NCBI GenBank assembly: GCA_965232575.1
Contig: CBDDPZ010000008.1
Location: 620,001-684,000 of the forward strand
Origin: Bin5 sp965232575
Lineage (GTDB): Bacteria > Chloroflexota > Anaerolineae > Caldilineales > Caldilineaceae
Length of the DNA: 64,000 nt
Direction: 5' to 3'
In this document: piece after piece, positions 1-9,256 of the stretch
Layout of the letters: each line of letters starts with the position of its first letter
How positions within the stretch are numbered: the stretch's first letter is position 1
Translations under genes and position numbers: made by a program
The notes under the pieces: generated by a model
The model's input: only the letters and a program-made list of their open reading frames with translations
Told to the model about the DNA's origin: nothing
Database searches by the model: none

Positions 1-241
1 GCATCCTGTGCCAGGCGCGCTCCACATCGCGGGCGTCCTCTCCGATCAGCAGCGGCGCCAAGCCCTGCTCGATGATCAGCTTCGTCGCCAGCGCAGCCTC
101 GCGAAACTGGGAGATACACTCGCCCCAACCGACCGTGCCGTCATCGGCCTCAACCCGCGCCAGGGTGATGTAGCGTTCAATGCCCTTGTAATGGGGTTCA
201 GGATAGGCGAGCGCGTATGCTTGAACAGTGCAGATCTTCAT
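1..241 (-). CDS. Mandelate racemase/enolase-superfamily enzyme, N-terminal part
   Basis: This is the first 80 codons of a gene that runs off the left edge. The reading begins MKICTVQAYALAYPEPHYKG and continues with VGWGECISQ, the capping-domain pattern of the mandelate racemase/muconate lactonizing branch of the enolase superfamily, whose members abstract an alpha proton from carboxylate sugars or related acids. The ATG at 241 has GAGGAA a few bases upstream. The catalytic barrel lies outside the window, so the substrate cannot be named. It follows the GH106-like glycosidase on the same strand, which fits sugar-acid catabolism (inference). Confidence 0.75.
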   Translation of the reverse strand, partial: MKICTVQAYALAYPEPHYKGIERYITLARVEADDGTVGWGECISQFREAALATKLIIEQGLAPLLIGEDARDVERAWHRM

Positions 242-318
242 GGCTGTTTCCTCGTGAAACTTTCGCCTTCGTAGCCGCGGTTCTTAACAATTAGGCAGGC
301 GAGCGAGAACGCGGCGCC

Positions 319-355
319 ACTGAAAACAAAAAACTGACTACTAAAAACTGCTGTT
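319..355. repeat. Family D palindromic repeat at the glycosidase 3' end
   Basis: Contains the family D ends (ACTGAAAAC, then ACTAAAAACTGCTGTT). On the minus strand it reads AACAGCAGTTTTTAGTAG. The last codons and the TAG stop of the glycosidase (341-343) lie in it, so this protein ends in repeat-derived NSSF. Confidence 0.7.
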
Positions 356-3300
356 CACTACCGGCCTGGCTACCAGCGTAACCTGTGCCGGAAAATCGAT
401 TGTAACCGGGCCGAGTAACCCTGAAACCGTCTGCCCCGGGAAGACATACTCGGACTCATAAGGTCCCGTGCTGAAATAGTTCGCCAGCGTATTGTAAACG
501 GTCACCTCCAGCGCGTTGGCCCCCTCGCGCACCGGATCGGTGATGTTGAAGCGGTAGGGGCGCGCCAGTCGCACGCCCACGTTCTGCCCGTTGACGGCCA
601 CCTCCGCAGTCGTGTTCACCGCGCCCAGGTCGAGAATGACTTCACCCTGTAGCTGATCGCTTTCGAGAGAAAAACTCTTCTTGTATACTGCCCCGCCGGA
701 GTAACTCTCCAACGCGTACTGACTCCAATCGCCCAACGGCAGGGACGCCTCAGCGCATTCGAAGCGGACCGGCCGGCGAATGGCCGCGCCGGCGTAAACG
801 CCGGCCCTCTGTTCGACGCGCAGCGCTATCTGGGAGACATCCGCCAACGGAGCATCCAGCCGGACCTGCCCGTCCCGGATAGCCGCTTCCACGCCGTTGA
901 CCCAGACCTGAACGCGCTCGGCATCCACATCCAGACGCAGCGTATGCGTCCCCGCCGGCGCCTCGCACCTGTACCAGCCGACGCGGTTCTCTCTGTGCGG
1001 CGCGATCTCATAGACCAGTTCGGAAGGCTCGGTGAACCAGGTCAGCCGCGCCGCGGGGCGGTCCCGCACAGGGGTTATCGACGGCTCCAAGATGGCTGCG
1101 TACGCCCGCAAGGGCTGGGCGGGGGGCTGGACGCAAGCGAGCAGGAGAAGATTCAGCCCCTCCTGCAGGTTGACCTCTATCGCCGCCGGAGCCGGTTCCC
1201 CGGATTCGTCCGGCAGCAGAGCCTTCCCGTTCAACCACGCCTGCTCCACCAGCCCGCTGTCGGCCCCCAGATGCAGGACCCAGCGCCCATCCCGCGGCGC
1301 CTGCACATGCGTGTACAGGTAGCGCACACTCTCCTCATGCTCGTCGGCAACGTCGAAACACAGAAACGAATCCCCAACCCCGTGGCTCCCGCCCCATACG
1401 TCGGTGCCCGGTCGCCCGAATTCCTGTGAATAGCAGACCGCCTCCCACTGTTTCCCTTCGGCATCCAGGGCATCTGCATCCCCGGCGATCAAGGCCGCCA
1501 GCTGCGGCGTGACCCGCCCGCGTGGGAAAGGGCCGCTGGCCCGCCAGTAGGGGCCAAAGGTATAGGTGAAAACAGGCCAACTGCCGTCGTCATAGTCGCG
1601 GCTGTGCCAGCCCTGCGCAATGCCCGTCGTCTCCTCCTCCCAGTAGCGGAACTGTCGCGCCTCCGCGGCGATGTGTTCATCGCTTGCCGGCTCGCGGAAA
1701 TCGCCCCAGCGGTTGTCCATCGTCGGCGTCAACCGGAACGACCATTCGCCCGTCAGGTGCAGTGGAGTCGCCGCCGGAACGAAGCGGGCCTGTGCTCCGT
1801 ACTCGCGCCCCGCATGGCGCACGCGCACCGTTTTGCCGCCCCCGTCTTCGATTATGCATCTGATTTCCACAGTATCGTCCATCGCCTCCACATACGTGAT
1901 CGCCCCCAGATTGTCCGCCGTCACAGCCGGTCTTCCCCTGGGCGGGCGCAGTACCAGAACAATGCCCTGGTTGGCCTCCATCGTCAGCCGCACCGTCGTC
2001 CTGTCATCCGTGCAGGAGAAGCGGTGCCAGGGCAACACTTCTCCGTTCCAGCAGTCCCAGATCTCCGGTTCGCCGCGCACGCGCAAAGTAAACGTCAGCT
2101 CTCTCCGTGCCGGCTCGACATTGTAGAGGAAGTAGACGTCCAGCTCACCGATCTTCTGATGCGTGTGGAAGACGTTCTTCTCTGAAGCGATCACGTCCTG
2201 GTCGATCGCGTCCGATATCACGGCCGTGATATCGACCCCCCGCTGAGCCGCATGGGGCGTGCGCGCCGTCTCCTGGCTTGGCATAAAGATACCTTGCCCG
2301 CCGTTTTCATTGCGCTGCCGATAGATACTGCCCAGCGCCTGGCTATGCGCCTCTGTGGGGTGGGCGGCCTCTTCGCTGGAAGCGATGCCGAAGATATGCT
2401 GCAGCAGGGCGCGGACTTCGGGATCATTGCGGCCGTGCTCCTGCGATGCGCCCGGCAGTCGGCGGAAGGCCGCGACCGTGCCGCCCCCATCATAGAATTC
2501 CTGCAGCTTCGCCAGCGTCTCGCGGCGGATCGTCGTCATCGGCGGCAGGAGCACAGCCTGGAATTGGATATCGGCGATCTCTAAGGTCCCGTCGCGCACA
2601 GCGGCTTGGCTCAGCAGGTTGTCGTCGACGAAATCGAAGTCGATCCCCGCCTCGTAGATCTGGCGGGCGAGCGCAAAGGTCGTCATCGCGCACTCGTCGG
2701 CCGCGCTCGTGAACGAGTCCCCCCGCAACCAGTTGGCGTGGACCGTCGTCAGCGGGTAGAGCAGCGCCACGTCCGCCACGTGCGTTCCCTGGCTCATCAC
2801 CGCGCTCAAGCGCGACACATAATCCACAAACGTCTGCCAGTGCGCCCAGTAGGGCTGGCGCCAGTGTATCGACGGCGGCACCCACTCATACCAGCCGCCC
2901 AGCGTGTTGTACAGCCCGCCGTGCTGGTTGTACAGATTCAGCCCGTAGGCATAGTTCTCATTCGTCCAGGCAACATTCTCCTCCTGCGTCATGCCCCAGC
3001 CCGACCCCCAATAGACGCACATCGCCGCCCGCTCCCGTTCGTAGATGTGCAGGATCGAGCTGGAGAGCTTGGCGTCGATGAAACAGCGTTCGCCCGGCAG
3101 ACTGGCTCCGGGGTCCTCGTTGCCGGTGACGTGGAACCAGCGCATCAGGCGGAAAAAGTCGCCGTAATGCCACGTCTGCCCCAGCATATCCTGCCGCCCC
3201 CAGGTCGCGATTGTGCCGTAGCGCATCCCCCTCTCTTCGTGCCAGGCGCACAGCGGCCTGTAAAGGTTTTCCTCCAGCAGCGCCGACATAATTTCATAGT

Positions 3301-4150
3301 AGTCGCAGCGGATCTTGTCGGTGAAGCCGCCGATATCGTGGAAGAGGCCGACCAGCCAGGGCGCGGGATCGTACCCTTTATCCGCCTTGAACCGTTCCAC
3401 CAGCGCCGGCGCGTAGAGGATGTTGCCGTTGAGCACATAGAGCTCATCCTGCCCGTAGAGCGTCAGCGTGCTGCCGATAAACTCTCGCAGCCGCTCTTCA
3501 TGCTCCTGCCAGTAGATTTCGAGATAGCGGGCCGCGACATGGGGGTTGAGGTAGTCGAGATCGTGTGGCTGGCTGGCGACGGCAGCGAGCAGCCAGCCCG
3601 GTCCCGGCGCGTCCCAAACCAGCGACTGCCCCGGCTCCGGCAGTGCCAGTTCCCGGCAAGAGTCGGGATCCAGCCCCCCGCCTTCAATCCGGTATGCGGC
3701 CGCGGCCAGGACCGTCTCCCCCTGCGGCAGGTCGAGCTGCAGCGGCCCCACCTCCTGCGAGCGCGCCTCGTGTATGACCAGGTGCCGTCCCTCCAACTCT
3801 GGCCGCGCCGCGCGCTCCGCCCGCATCAGGTCCTGCCAGTACTCGCGTCCCTCCCACCCGGAAAACCACGCTTCCAGCCCAAGGCGCTCGTGTTCAGCCA
3901 CGGAATGGCGGAAGAACTCCCACCACTCTTCGCTGAAATAGGCCGGCCATGTCCCGTACCGCTCACCTTCGAGATAGCGCGGATAGTACCAGGTGCCGCC
4001 GACGCCTTTTTTCTTCAACTCCTCCAGCTGCCACGTGATGCGCTCCTTGTCCAGCTCTCCCGTCTCCCAGAACCAGGTGACAAAGTCGCTGTAGTCGAGG
4101 GGCGGCTGGCGGAAAAGTTGCAGGAGGGTGGAGTAGGAAGGAGCGGTCAT
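341..4150 (-). CDS. GH106-like (alpha-L-rhamnosidase type) glycoside hydrolase, 1269 aa
   Basis: A very large protein with many aromatic residues in its N-terminal half (for example WYYPRYLEGERYGTWPAYF near residue 55, and VYWGSGWGMTQEEN near residue 395), the style of GH106-related barrel glycosidases. The last roughly 130 residues form a GH2-like sugar-binding jelly roll (AEVAVNGQNVGVRLARPYRF near residue 1210). No signal peptide is visible, so it probably acts in the cytoplasm on imported oligosaccharide. It lies downstream of a sugar ABC importer on the same strand and upstream of an enolase-superfamily gene. The C-terminal NSSF and stop come from a family D repeat. The family assignment rests on overall pattern; the exact linkage cleaved is unknown. 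Confidence 0.6.
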   Translation of the reverse strand: MTAPSYSTLLQLFRQPPLDYSDFVTWFWETGELDKERITWQLEELKKKGVGGTWYYPRYLEGERYGTWPAYFSEEWWEFFRHSVAEHERLGLEAWFSGWEGREYWQDLMRAERAARPELEGRHLVIHEARSQEVGPLQLDLPQGETVLAAAAYRIEGGGLDPDSCRELALPEPGQSLVWDAPGPGWLLAAVASQPHDLDYLNPHVAARYLEIYWQEHEERLREFIGSTLTLYGQDELYVLNGNILYAPALVERFKADKGYDPAPWLVGLFHDIGGFTDKIRCDYYEIMSALLEENLYRPLCAWHEERGMRYGTIATWGRQDMLGQTWHYGDFFRLMRWFHVTGNEDPGASLPGERCFIDAKLSSSILHIYERERAAMCVYWGSGWGMTQEENVAWTNENYAYGLNLYNQHGGLYNTLGGWYEWVPPSIHWRQPYWAHWQTFVDYVSRLSAVMSQGTHVADVALLYPLTTVHANWLRGDSFTSAADECAMTTFALARQIYEAGIDFDFVDDNLLSQAAVRDGTLEIADIQFQAVLLPPMTTIRRETLAKLQEFYDGGGTVAAFRRLPGASQEHGRNDPEVRALLQHIFGIASSEEAAHPTEAHSQALGSIYRQRNENGGQGIFMPSQETARTPHAAQRGVDITAVISDAIDQDVIASEKNVFHTHQKIGELDVYFLYNVEPARRELTFTLRVRGEPEIWDCWNGEVLPWHRFSCTDDRTTVRLTMEANQGIVLVLRPPRGRPAVTADNLGAITYVEAMDDTVEIRCIIEDGGGKTVRVRHAGREYGAQARFVPAATPLHLTGEWSFRLTPTMDNRWGDFREPASDEHIAAEARQFRYWEEETTGIAQGWHSRDYDDGSWPVFTYTFGPYWRASGPFPRGRVTPQLAALIAGDADALDAEGKQWEAVCYSQEFGRPGTDVWGGSHGVGDSFLCFDVADEHEESVRYLYTHVQAPRDGRWVLHLGADSGLVEQAWLNGKALLPDESGEPAPAAIEVNLQEGLNLLLLACVQPPAQPLRAYAAILEPSITPVRDRPAARLTWFTEPSELVYEIAPHRENRVGWYRCEAPAGTHTLRLDVDAERVQVWVNGVEAAIRDGQVRLDAPLADVSQIALRVEQRAGVYAGAAIRRPVRFECAEASLPLGDWSQYALESYSGGAVYKKSFSLESDQLQGEVILDLGAVNTTAEVAVNGQNVGVRLARPYRFNITDPVREGANALEVTVYNTLANYFSTGPYESEYVFPGQTVSGLLGPVTIDFPAQVTLVARPVVNSSF

Positions 4151-4393
4151 TTTGAGAGTTCTCAGTTAAGGGTGCTTGATTCTGCTGAAGTGGGAGAGAC
4201 TCCTGGGTCACGGATTCAGGCGCATGCAGAAGGGCGCTGATTTAGGCGGGATCTAAATTGCAGGCCAAGGACCAGAGCGCAAGAGGGATGCATCGATAGA
4301 TGTCTGCGAACAGAGAGACAGCCTCCATTGTAAACGCAGGCTGGATGCTTTCAAACCTGTTGCGGGCGGATGGATCTCTGGCGGCAAAGATGG

Positions 4394-4425
4394 TACGGCG
4401 CGCCTGCATCTGCAGGCGCGCCGTA
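4394..4425 (-). terminator. Perfect 15-bp hairpin downstream of the SH3 gene
   Basis: Two 15-base arms (4394-4408 and 4411-4425) are exact reverse complements separated by two bases. It begins 10 bases past the end of the SH3-domain gene on the minus strand, a typical terminator position. There is no T-run after it, so it may be a Rho-dependent pause, an mRNA-stabilising hairpin or a protein site. The rest of the 4151-4434 gap shows nothing else I recognise. Confidence 0.4.
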
Positions 4426-4434
4426 GGGGACAGT

Positions 4435-5253
4435 CTAGCTATCGCAATAGACTTCGTCCAGGAAATAGACAATTGCCCTGATCCAGACCCAACCGTCGGG
4501 AGCGCCTGGCACAAAATTCTTGTGCCAGAAATTATTTCCCGTCTTCGTACATACATAGACGTACTCACCGGGAGGTACAGCGTATTTCCCTGGTCCGGGC
4601 CTGAGTGTCCCTCGCCAGTCGGTTTCAGACGGAGCTGCCCAATAGGACTGACGTGTCTCGTCAATGATGATCGTTTGTGTGTCACGCGCAGGAGTTGGGG
4701 CCGGTTGGCTGCTGGGTGGCGGTACTGGCGTCCTCACAACCGGAACAGCCAGATTGCGATTATTGGTCAGACCGGTCCATATCCAAGCCACCTGTCCATT
4801 GTAGTCAATACGATACCAGTCTCCGGCGGCGTTCTTGCCTGTTACCCGGTACATTGTGCCTACTTCTGACTGACCGACAATATTGTAGTTTGTGCCAGGG
4901 CCGGCGCGAACATTCGATGTCCTCGAGATTGTGATTGTATTCGCTCGCGGGGTTGACGTCGGTCTTGGCGTCGGTCTTGGCGTCGGTCTTGGCGTCGGTC
5001 TTGGCGTCAATGTCGGCCTTCGTGTCGATGTCGGTCTTCGTGTGGAAGTGGGTCTCGGCGTCGACGTTGGTTCCGGCGTTGCCTCCAAGGCCGACAATCT
5101 ACTCTCTATCCTGTCCACCCGGCCCGTAAGGGCGGCCAATATTTCAGCCAGTCCTTCCAAGGTAAGATCCCCTTGGGCCATAGCCACTGTCGTTCCGATG
5201 CCAAGCAGATAGAATGCGATGGCAACAACTATAATCTTGATTCTACGGCTCAT
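4435..5253 (-). CDS. Membrane-anchored SH3-domain protein with Thr/Pro linker, 272 aa
   Basis: Residues 5-26 form one hydrophobic segment ending AMAQ, a signal peptide or anchor. A short coiled stretch (LAEILAALTGRVDRIESRL) follows, then a TPRP-type linker at about residues 58-105, then a bacterial SH3 domain at about 107-165 with the NVRAGPGTNYNIVGQ signature. The last 80 residues (a WRGTLRPGPGKYAVPPGEYV stretch) look like a second small beta domain. Such proteins act outside the membrane, often binding cell-wall or glycan. It lies between the ABC permease genes and the glycosidase on the same strand, with 236 bp of its own upstream sequence, so it may be transcribed separately. Function unknown. 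Confidence 0.7.
   Translation of the reverse strand: MSRRIKIIVVAIAFYLLGIGTTVAMAQGDLTLEGLAEILAALTGRVDRIESRLSALEATPEPTSTPRPTSTRRPTSTRRPTLTPRPTPRPTPRPTPRPTSTPRANTITISRTSNVRAGPGTNYNIVGQSEVGTMYRVTGKNAAGDWYRIDYNGQVAWIWTGLTNNRNLAVPVVRTPVPPPSSQPAPTPARDTQTIIIDETRQSYWAAPSETDWRGTLRPGPGKYAVPPGEYVYVCTKTGNNFWHKNFVPGAPDGWVWIRAIVYFLDEVYCDS
4958..5005. repeat. Four tandem 12-bp units encoding the Pro-rich linker
   Basis: The unit GTCGGTCTTGGC occurs four times in a row and, read on the minus strand, encodes TPRP-type residues of the SH3 protein linker. Degenerate units continue to about 5075. Slippage here would change linker length without a frameshift. Confidence 0.85.
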
Positions 5254-5489
5254 TTCCTCCTCCGAAGTTGGTAAGGTTCACATAATTCGGTTTTTCTGGA
5301 ACTCCGTACAGCTCCGGGACGCGAAAAAACATCGGACCAGGTCGAACTGCTCCGATCCGACGTATGAGTTCTGTTTTCTATTAGTCTGGTGCCCGCCTAG
5401 CGGTCGGGGTCGTTGACAATGCCGCAGTGGCCGGTTCTGATGCGGGGTGGTCGATGACCGATTCGGGGGCGAAGCGGTTGTTGAGAAAA

Positions 5490-6368
5490 TTAGACCTTAA
5501 TCGCTCCTGAAGTCAGTCCCGCCACAAACCAGCGGCTGGTGAATATAAAGAGGATAACCAGGGGGACCGAGCCGATCAACAGCCCCGCCATCGTCAGCCC
5601 GTAACGTGTGAAATACTCGGTCTGGTAGGCCCACAGGCCGGGTGTCAGGGGCAGGAGAGTCTGCCGTTGGATGGTCAGGTAGGGCCAGATCAGATTGTTC
5701 CACGTGCCCAGAATGTTCAGAATCGCGGCCACGCCCAGCATCGACTTGCTCAGCGGCAGCGCGATGCGCCAATATCCCTGCCACTCGCTCGCGCCGTCAA
5801 TGCGCGCCGCGTCGAACAGCTCCTTCGGCAAGCTCTCAAAAAAAGTGCGTAGGATAAACATGGCAAAGACCTGCCCGCTCGCGATCCACGGCAGGATCAT
5901 CGCCCAATACGTATTCATCAGGCCAAGATCCTTCACCAGCACAAACGACGGGATCAGCGTCATCGCCGAAGGCACCATCATCAGCGACAGCACCAGGTAG
6001 AACAGCGCCTGCCGGCCCGGAAATTCTAAAATCCCGAACGCATAGGCCGACAACGACGCCAGCAACAGGACGCCCACCACCGTCACGCCGCTGACGATTA
6101 TGCTGTTCCTGATGAACTCCAGCACGATCTCAAAGGCAAATCCATAATTCTCCCAGTGCAGCGGGAAAGTCAGCGCAAACGGCTGCCGGGCGAACTGCGG
6201 GATCGTCTTCAGCGAAATCAGGAAGGCCATCACCAGCGGCGCGATCCCCCCCACCAGGAACAGACCCAATAGCACGATCCGCCACCAGTCCCCGCGCAGG
6301 AACACGCCCACCTGCTCACTTCTGCTGCGCCTGTACAGATCTCTCGTCTCCGTCCCCGCCGCACTCAT
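5490..6368 (-). CDS. Carbohydrate ABC transporter permease, MalG type
   Basis: Inner-membrane permease of a CUT1-type sugar importer: six predicted membrane helices and the EAA loop (LFDAARIDGASEWQGYWRIALPL near residue 195, split here only by reading). Length 292 aa is usual for MalG-like subunits. It pairs with the MalF-type permease at 6470-7429 and the binding protein at 7524-9014, all on the minus strand in the order binding protein, MalF, MalG. No ATPase is encoded nearby; CUT1 systems often share an MsiK-type ATPase encoded elsewhere. Confidence 0.9.
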   Translation of the reverse strand: MSAAGTETRDLYRRSRSEQVGVFLRGDWWRIVLLGLFLVGGIAPLVMAFLISLKTIPQFARQPFALTFPLHWENYGFAFEIVLEFIRNSIIVSGVTVVGVLLLASLSAYAFGILEFPGRQALFYLVLSLMMVPSAMTLIPSFVLVKDLGLMNTYWAMILPWIASGQVFAMFILRTFFESLPKELFDAARIDGASEWQGYWRIALPLSKSMLGVAAILNILGTWNNLIWPYLTIQRQTLLPLTPGLWAYQTEYFTRYGLTMAGLLIGSVPLVILFIFTSRWFVAGLTSGAIKV

Positions 6369-6433
6369 GCCCTAACCCCCAACTGCAGTCTATCGCTTCG
6401 AGTTTTTCGTTCTCTTCCCACACCAGCGGGTGT

Positions 6434-6472
6434 CACTAAAAACTAAAAGCTGGAAACTGAAAACTGCCGTTA
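6434..6472. repeat. Family D palindromic repeat between the two permease genes
   Basis: CACTAAAAACTAAAAG ... ACTGAAAACTGCCGTT is the right arm type of family D. It begins directly at the TAA stop of the MalF-type permease on the minus strand. Confidence 0.65.
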
Positions 6473-7429
6473 ATACTCCTCAGTCGTAATGTACTTCATA
6501 TTGATCAGCGTCAGCACAAGGGTGAGGAGGAACAGGACGACGCCGATGGCGGAAGCGTAGCCCATCTTGTTGATGCGGAAAGCATTCCAGAACATCCACA
6601 TCCCCGGCACCATCGTGCTGTTGATCGGTCCGCCCTGCGTCATCGCGAACACCGCCGTGAACTCCTGGACACCCCACATGATCGTCAGCACCGAAATCAG
6701 CTTAATCTGCCCTGCGATCAGCGGCAGCTCGATCGACCAGAAGCGCCGCATCTCGGAGGCGCCGTCGATCATCGCGCTTTCGACGATCTCGTAGGGGATC
6801 GCCTGCAGGCCCGCCAGCAGAATCAGGATGGCCACCCCGTCCACCCACGGAAAATTACGCAGCATCACCGCGTACAGCGCCACGTTCGGGTCCGACAGCC
6901 ACGCCCGCGTCCACGACTCCAGCCCTATCCATGTCAGAAACAGATTCAGCGGCCCTACCTTCACGTCATAGATGAATTTCCACAGCATCAACGGCACGAT
7001 CGCGGGAATAACCACCGGCAGAATCATCCCCAACCGGAACGTATACTGCACCCTTCCGCCCCGCAGTCGGTGTATCAGCACCGCGATGAACAGTGACACG
7101 CCCACCGTCGACACCACATACCAGGTCGCCAGCTGCAGCATGTGGTCCATCGAGTTCAGAAATACCCGGTCTTTGGTGAAGAGTTGGACGAAGTTGCCCA
7201 GGCCCACAAAATCCGAGTCCAGGCCCGGCGCCCACTTGAACGCCGACCGGTACAGCCCCAGCAGGGCGGGGTAGTACATGAAGATCAGGAGGAAGACGAA
7301 GGTAGGGGCGAGCATGAGGTAGGCGACGCGCCCCTCGTAGAGGCGTTTTCCGAGCGACTTCCTGCGCGCCTGCAGGGGTGGGGTCTGGGCCGCGGCATCG
7401 GGCAGGGCGGACATCTCTTCTACAGCCAT
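6470..7429 (-). CDS. Carbohydrate ABC transporter permease, MalF type
   Basis: A MalF/UgpA-type permease with six membrane helices and an EAA loop (ESAMIDGASEMRRFWSIELP). The open frame runs back to 7510, but the first 27 codons are coded by a purine-rich family E repeat, so I take the ATG at 7429 (MAVEEMSALPD), which has GAGG about 11 bases upstream. That gives 319 aa, normal for the family. It forms the transmembrane heterodimer with the next gene and receives sugar from the upstream lipoprotein. Confidence 0.88.
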   Translation of the reverse strand: MAVEEMSALPDAAAQTPPLQARRKSLGKRLYEGRVAYLMLAPTFVFLLIFMYYPALLGLYRSAFKWAPGLDSDFVGLGNFVQLFTKDRVFLNSMDHMLQLATWYVVSTVGVSLFIAVLIHRLRGGRVQYTFRLGMILPVVIPAIVPLMLWKFIYDVKVGPLNLFLTWIGLESWTRAWLSDPNVALYAVMLRNFPWVDGVAILILLAGLQAIPYEIVESAMIDGASEMRRFWSIELPLIAGQIKLISVLTIMWGVQEFTAVFAMTQGGPINSTMVPGMWMFWNAFRINKMGYASAIGVVLFLLTLVLTLINMKYITTEEY

Positions 7430-7444
7430 CAGCGTATCCTCATT

Positions 7445-7519
7445 TGAGGAGTGAGGAACTGCAAGTAGTGAGGAGTGAGAGGTATGTAACTGCCTCCCAC
7501 TCCTCTTCACTCTCTCCTA
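7445..7519. repeat. Family E palindromic repeat between binding-protein and permease genes
   Basis: GAGGAGTGAGGAACTGC on the left and CCCACTCCTCTTCACTCTC on the right can pair as a long imperfect hairpin. It fills nearly all the space between the binding-protein stop (7524) and the permease start (7429), and could act on relative expression by stalling RNA decay (inference). Confidence 0.65.
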
Positions 7520-7523
7520 ACTA

Positions 7524-9014
7524 TCAGCAGGTCAGCCCTTCGCGCTCGATGTAGCGGTCCGCGTAGGCGTCGAAGGATTCCTGGATAATGTTCAGCGCGG
7601 TGTCCAGGTCCATCTGGTCGAGCATGTAGGAGCGCCAGGCCTGGCCGATCGGCTCGGCCGCCTCGGCGTCCAGCTTGACCTCTTCGTAGACGAACATCTG
7701 CGTCTCACCGATCTGCTCGGTCAGCAGCGCAAACGGCTCTTCGAAGCGCGGGTCGACCGGTACGTTCTTCACGTTCGGCATCAGCGTGCCGATCTCCGAC
7801 TGGATCGTGTGCAGGTTGTCCGGCACCGATATCCAGCGCATCAGGTCGACGGCCGCATCGATCACGCCGTCCTTCTCGGAACGGGTGGTAATCGCGATCT
7901 GGTCGCCTACGGGGCCGCCAATCGGCCATGCCGGCGTCGGCGGATCCGTAACCAGGTCACTGCTCTCCTTGGTCAGGATCGGCGCAAAGAAGGTGCTCCA
8001 CTCGAAGTCGACCAGCGGGTCGTGCAGCAACCGCGGGAACGACCAGGTGCCGTTCTCCATGATCGGCTCCACCTTGTTCAGGAAGCGCGTGTGCGTGTCC
8101 GTGGCCCGCGTCGTCCAGTCCGCCGGCCGGAAGGGCACGTTTAGCTTCCACAGCTCCATCCACTCGCGGTACTGCGGCAGATGCGCATGGTAGATGCCGT
8201 TTTCGATGGCGCAGGCGACCTCTTCATAGGTGGCGGTGCCGCGGTCGGGGTTCACCAGAGGTTCGACCTCGCCGGCCATGAGCATGCCGCCCATCTGGAG
8301 ACGGTACCAGTGGTCGGTATCCGAGACCGGGCCGGTCCAGCCGCCGTAGGCGTCCACGTCTTCGTCGCGGAAGGCCTGGCAGATGGCGAGGAAGTCAGCG
8401 TAGTTCTGGGGCGATTCGAGGCCCAGGTCGTTGAACCAGTCGACATTGTAATAGAAGAAGGTGGTGACGAGGCCGAACACCATGTTGTAGTACCCGTCCC
8501 GCATCAGCGTCTCACCTGTGGGAATCGGGAAGAACTGGTCCAGCCACTTCGCGCTGCCGGGGTCGCCGGCCGGGATGTAGGGGTTCGGCTGGTTGAAGTA
8601 GGGGGTCAACTCAGTCCACCAACCCTTGTCCAAATCATCCTTGATGTGCCAGTGCGCGTGGGTGACGATGTGCGGAATCGTTCCCGCCGTCTGCTGCGCA
8701 ATCGTCCATTCACGGCTGCTGATCCCCTGCGGAATGCGGATCCACTCGATGCTCACGTCGGGGTGTTCCTCCATGTACCCGTCCAGCACCTCAAGGACCT
8801 TGTTGTGCGGCAGCGGGTTGTCTTCGGTGCGCTCCATACTCTGGGTTGGCGTCCAGGAGCCCCAGTAGGTGACCAACTCCTTGACCTCGCCCACCGCGGC
8901 TTCACCGTCGCCGGCCGGCGCTATCGGCGCTTGGCAGGCGACAAGGCCTACGCCGGCGGTGGCGATACCAACAGTCTTTAGAAATGCGCGTCGAGAAACT
9001 GCACGGTCTGTCAT
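7524..9014 (-). CDS. ABC transporter solute-binding lipoprotein, family 1 (sugar)
   Basis: 496 aa. The N-terminus has a Tat-like SRRAFLK motif (residues 7-13), a hydrophobic run, and a lipobox ending at Cys27 (GLVAC). The body resembles MalE/UgpB-type family 1 binding proteins, with aromatic-rich stretches such as WEWIRIPQG-like and HAHWHIKDDLDKGWW. It would capture a carbohydrate outside the membrane and deliver it to the two permeases that follow. A good minus-strand promoter lies at 9114-9142 and a family F repeat lies in the leader. The first 12 codons are nearly the same, base for base, as those of the unrelated Cache lipoprotein at 12504. Confidence 0.9.
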   Translation of the reverse strand: MTDRAVSRRAFLKTVGIATAGVGLVACQAPIAPAGDGEAAVGEVKELVTYWGSWTPTQSMERTEDNPLPHNKVLEVLDGYMEEHPDVSIEWIRIPQGISSREWTIAQQTAGTIPHIVTHAHWHIKDDLDKGWWTELTPYFNQPNPYIPAGDPGSAKWLDQFFPIPTGETLMRDGYYNMVFGLVTTFFYYNVDWFNDLGLESPQNYADFLAICQAFRDEDVDAYGGWTGPVSDTDHWYRLQMGGMLMAGEVEPLVNPDRGTATYEEVACAIENGIYHAHLPQYREWMELWKLNVPFRPADWTTRATDTHTRFLNKVEPIMENGTWSFPRLLHDPLVDFEWSTFFAPILTKESSDLVTDPPTPAWPIGGPVGDQIAITTRSEKDGVIDAAVDLMRWISVPDNLHTIQSEIGTLMPNVKNVPVDPRFEEPFALLTEQIGETQMFVYEEVKLDAEAAEPIGQAWRSYMLDQMDLDTALNIIQESFDAYADRYIEREGLTC

Positions 9015-9058
9015 CGTTCTGTTCCTTTCTGTAAAATTGTGAAGTAGGAATTCCGGTC

Positions 9059-9096
9059 AAACGGCAGGGAAACGGCGGGGGTTTTCCCCTAGAGTT
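9059..9096. repeat. Family F palindromic repeat in the 5' leader
   Basis: AACGGCAGGGAAACGGCGG followed by GGGTTTTCCCCTAGAGTT, the family F pattern. It sits between the putative promoter and the start codon of the binding protein. Confidence 0.55.
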
Positions 9097-9113
9097 ATGG
9101 GAGAATGCAGGCA

Positions 9114-9142
9114 AGTATAACAAGAATGGCATGCAATGTCTA
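9114..9142 (-). promoter_or_regulatory. Predicted sigma70 promoter for the sugar ABC operon
   Basis: On the minus strand a TAGACA -35 box (9142-9137) is followed after 17 bases by TATACT (9119-9114). It points at the binding-protein gene starting at 9014. Prediction from sequence only. Confidence 0.5.
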
Positions 9143-9168
9143 TATTGTAGGCCTGTTCATTTCAGTTG

Positions 9169-9196
9169 TTGACTTGCCAACTCCGTATGCTATGAT
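9169..9196 (+). promoter_or_regulatory. Predicted sigma70 promoter for the aminotransferase cluster
   Basis: TTGACT (9169-9174), a 16-base spacer, then TATGAT (9191-9196), about 60 bases upstream of the ATG at 9257. It is divergent from and close to the ABC promoter, so one regulator could control both units. Confidence 0.55.
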
Positions 9197-9256
9197 TGTC
9201 GGCACGCCCACCCTTTGTCTGATTAAATCACAGTCAGTTTCAGTCAGGAGTTGACG

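Noticed and set aside
8..274. Plus-strand open frame of 88 codons at the left edge
   Set aside because: It is the shadow of the enolase-superfamily gene on the minus strand, which has clear family motifs.
2606..4240. Plus-strand open frame of 544 codons
   Set aside because: Arg/Pro/Gln-rich composition typical of the antisense of a GC-rich gene; the minus-strand glycosidase explains the region.
4958..5005. CRISPR-like regular repeats
   Set aside because: The 12-bp units are tandem with no spacers and encode the Thr/Pro linker of the SH3 protein.
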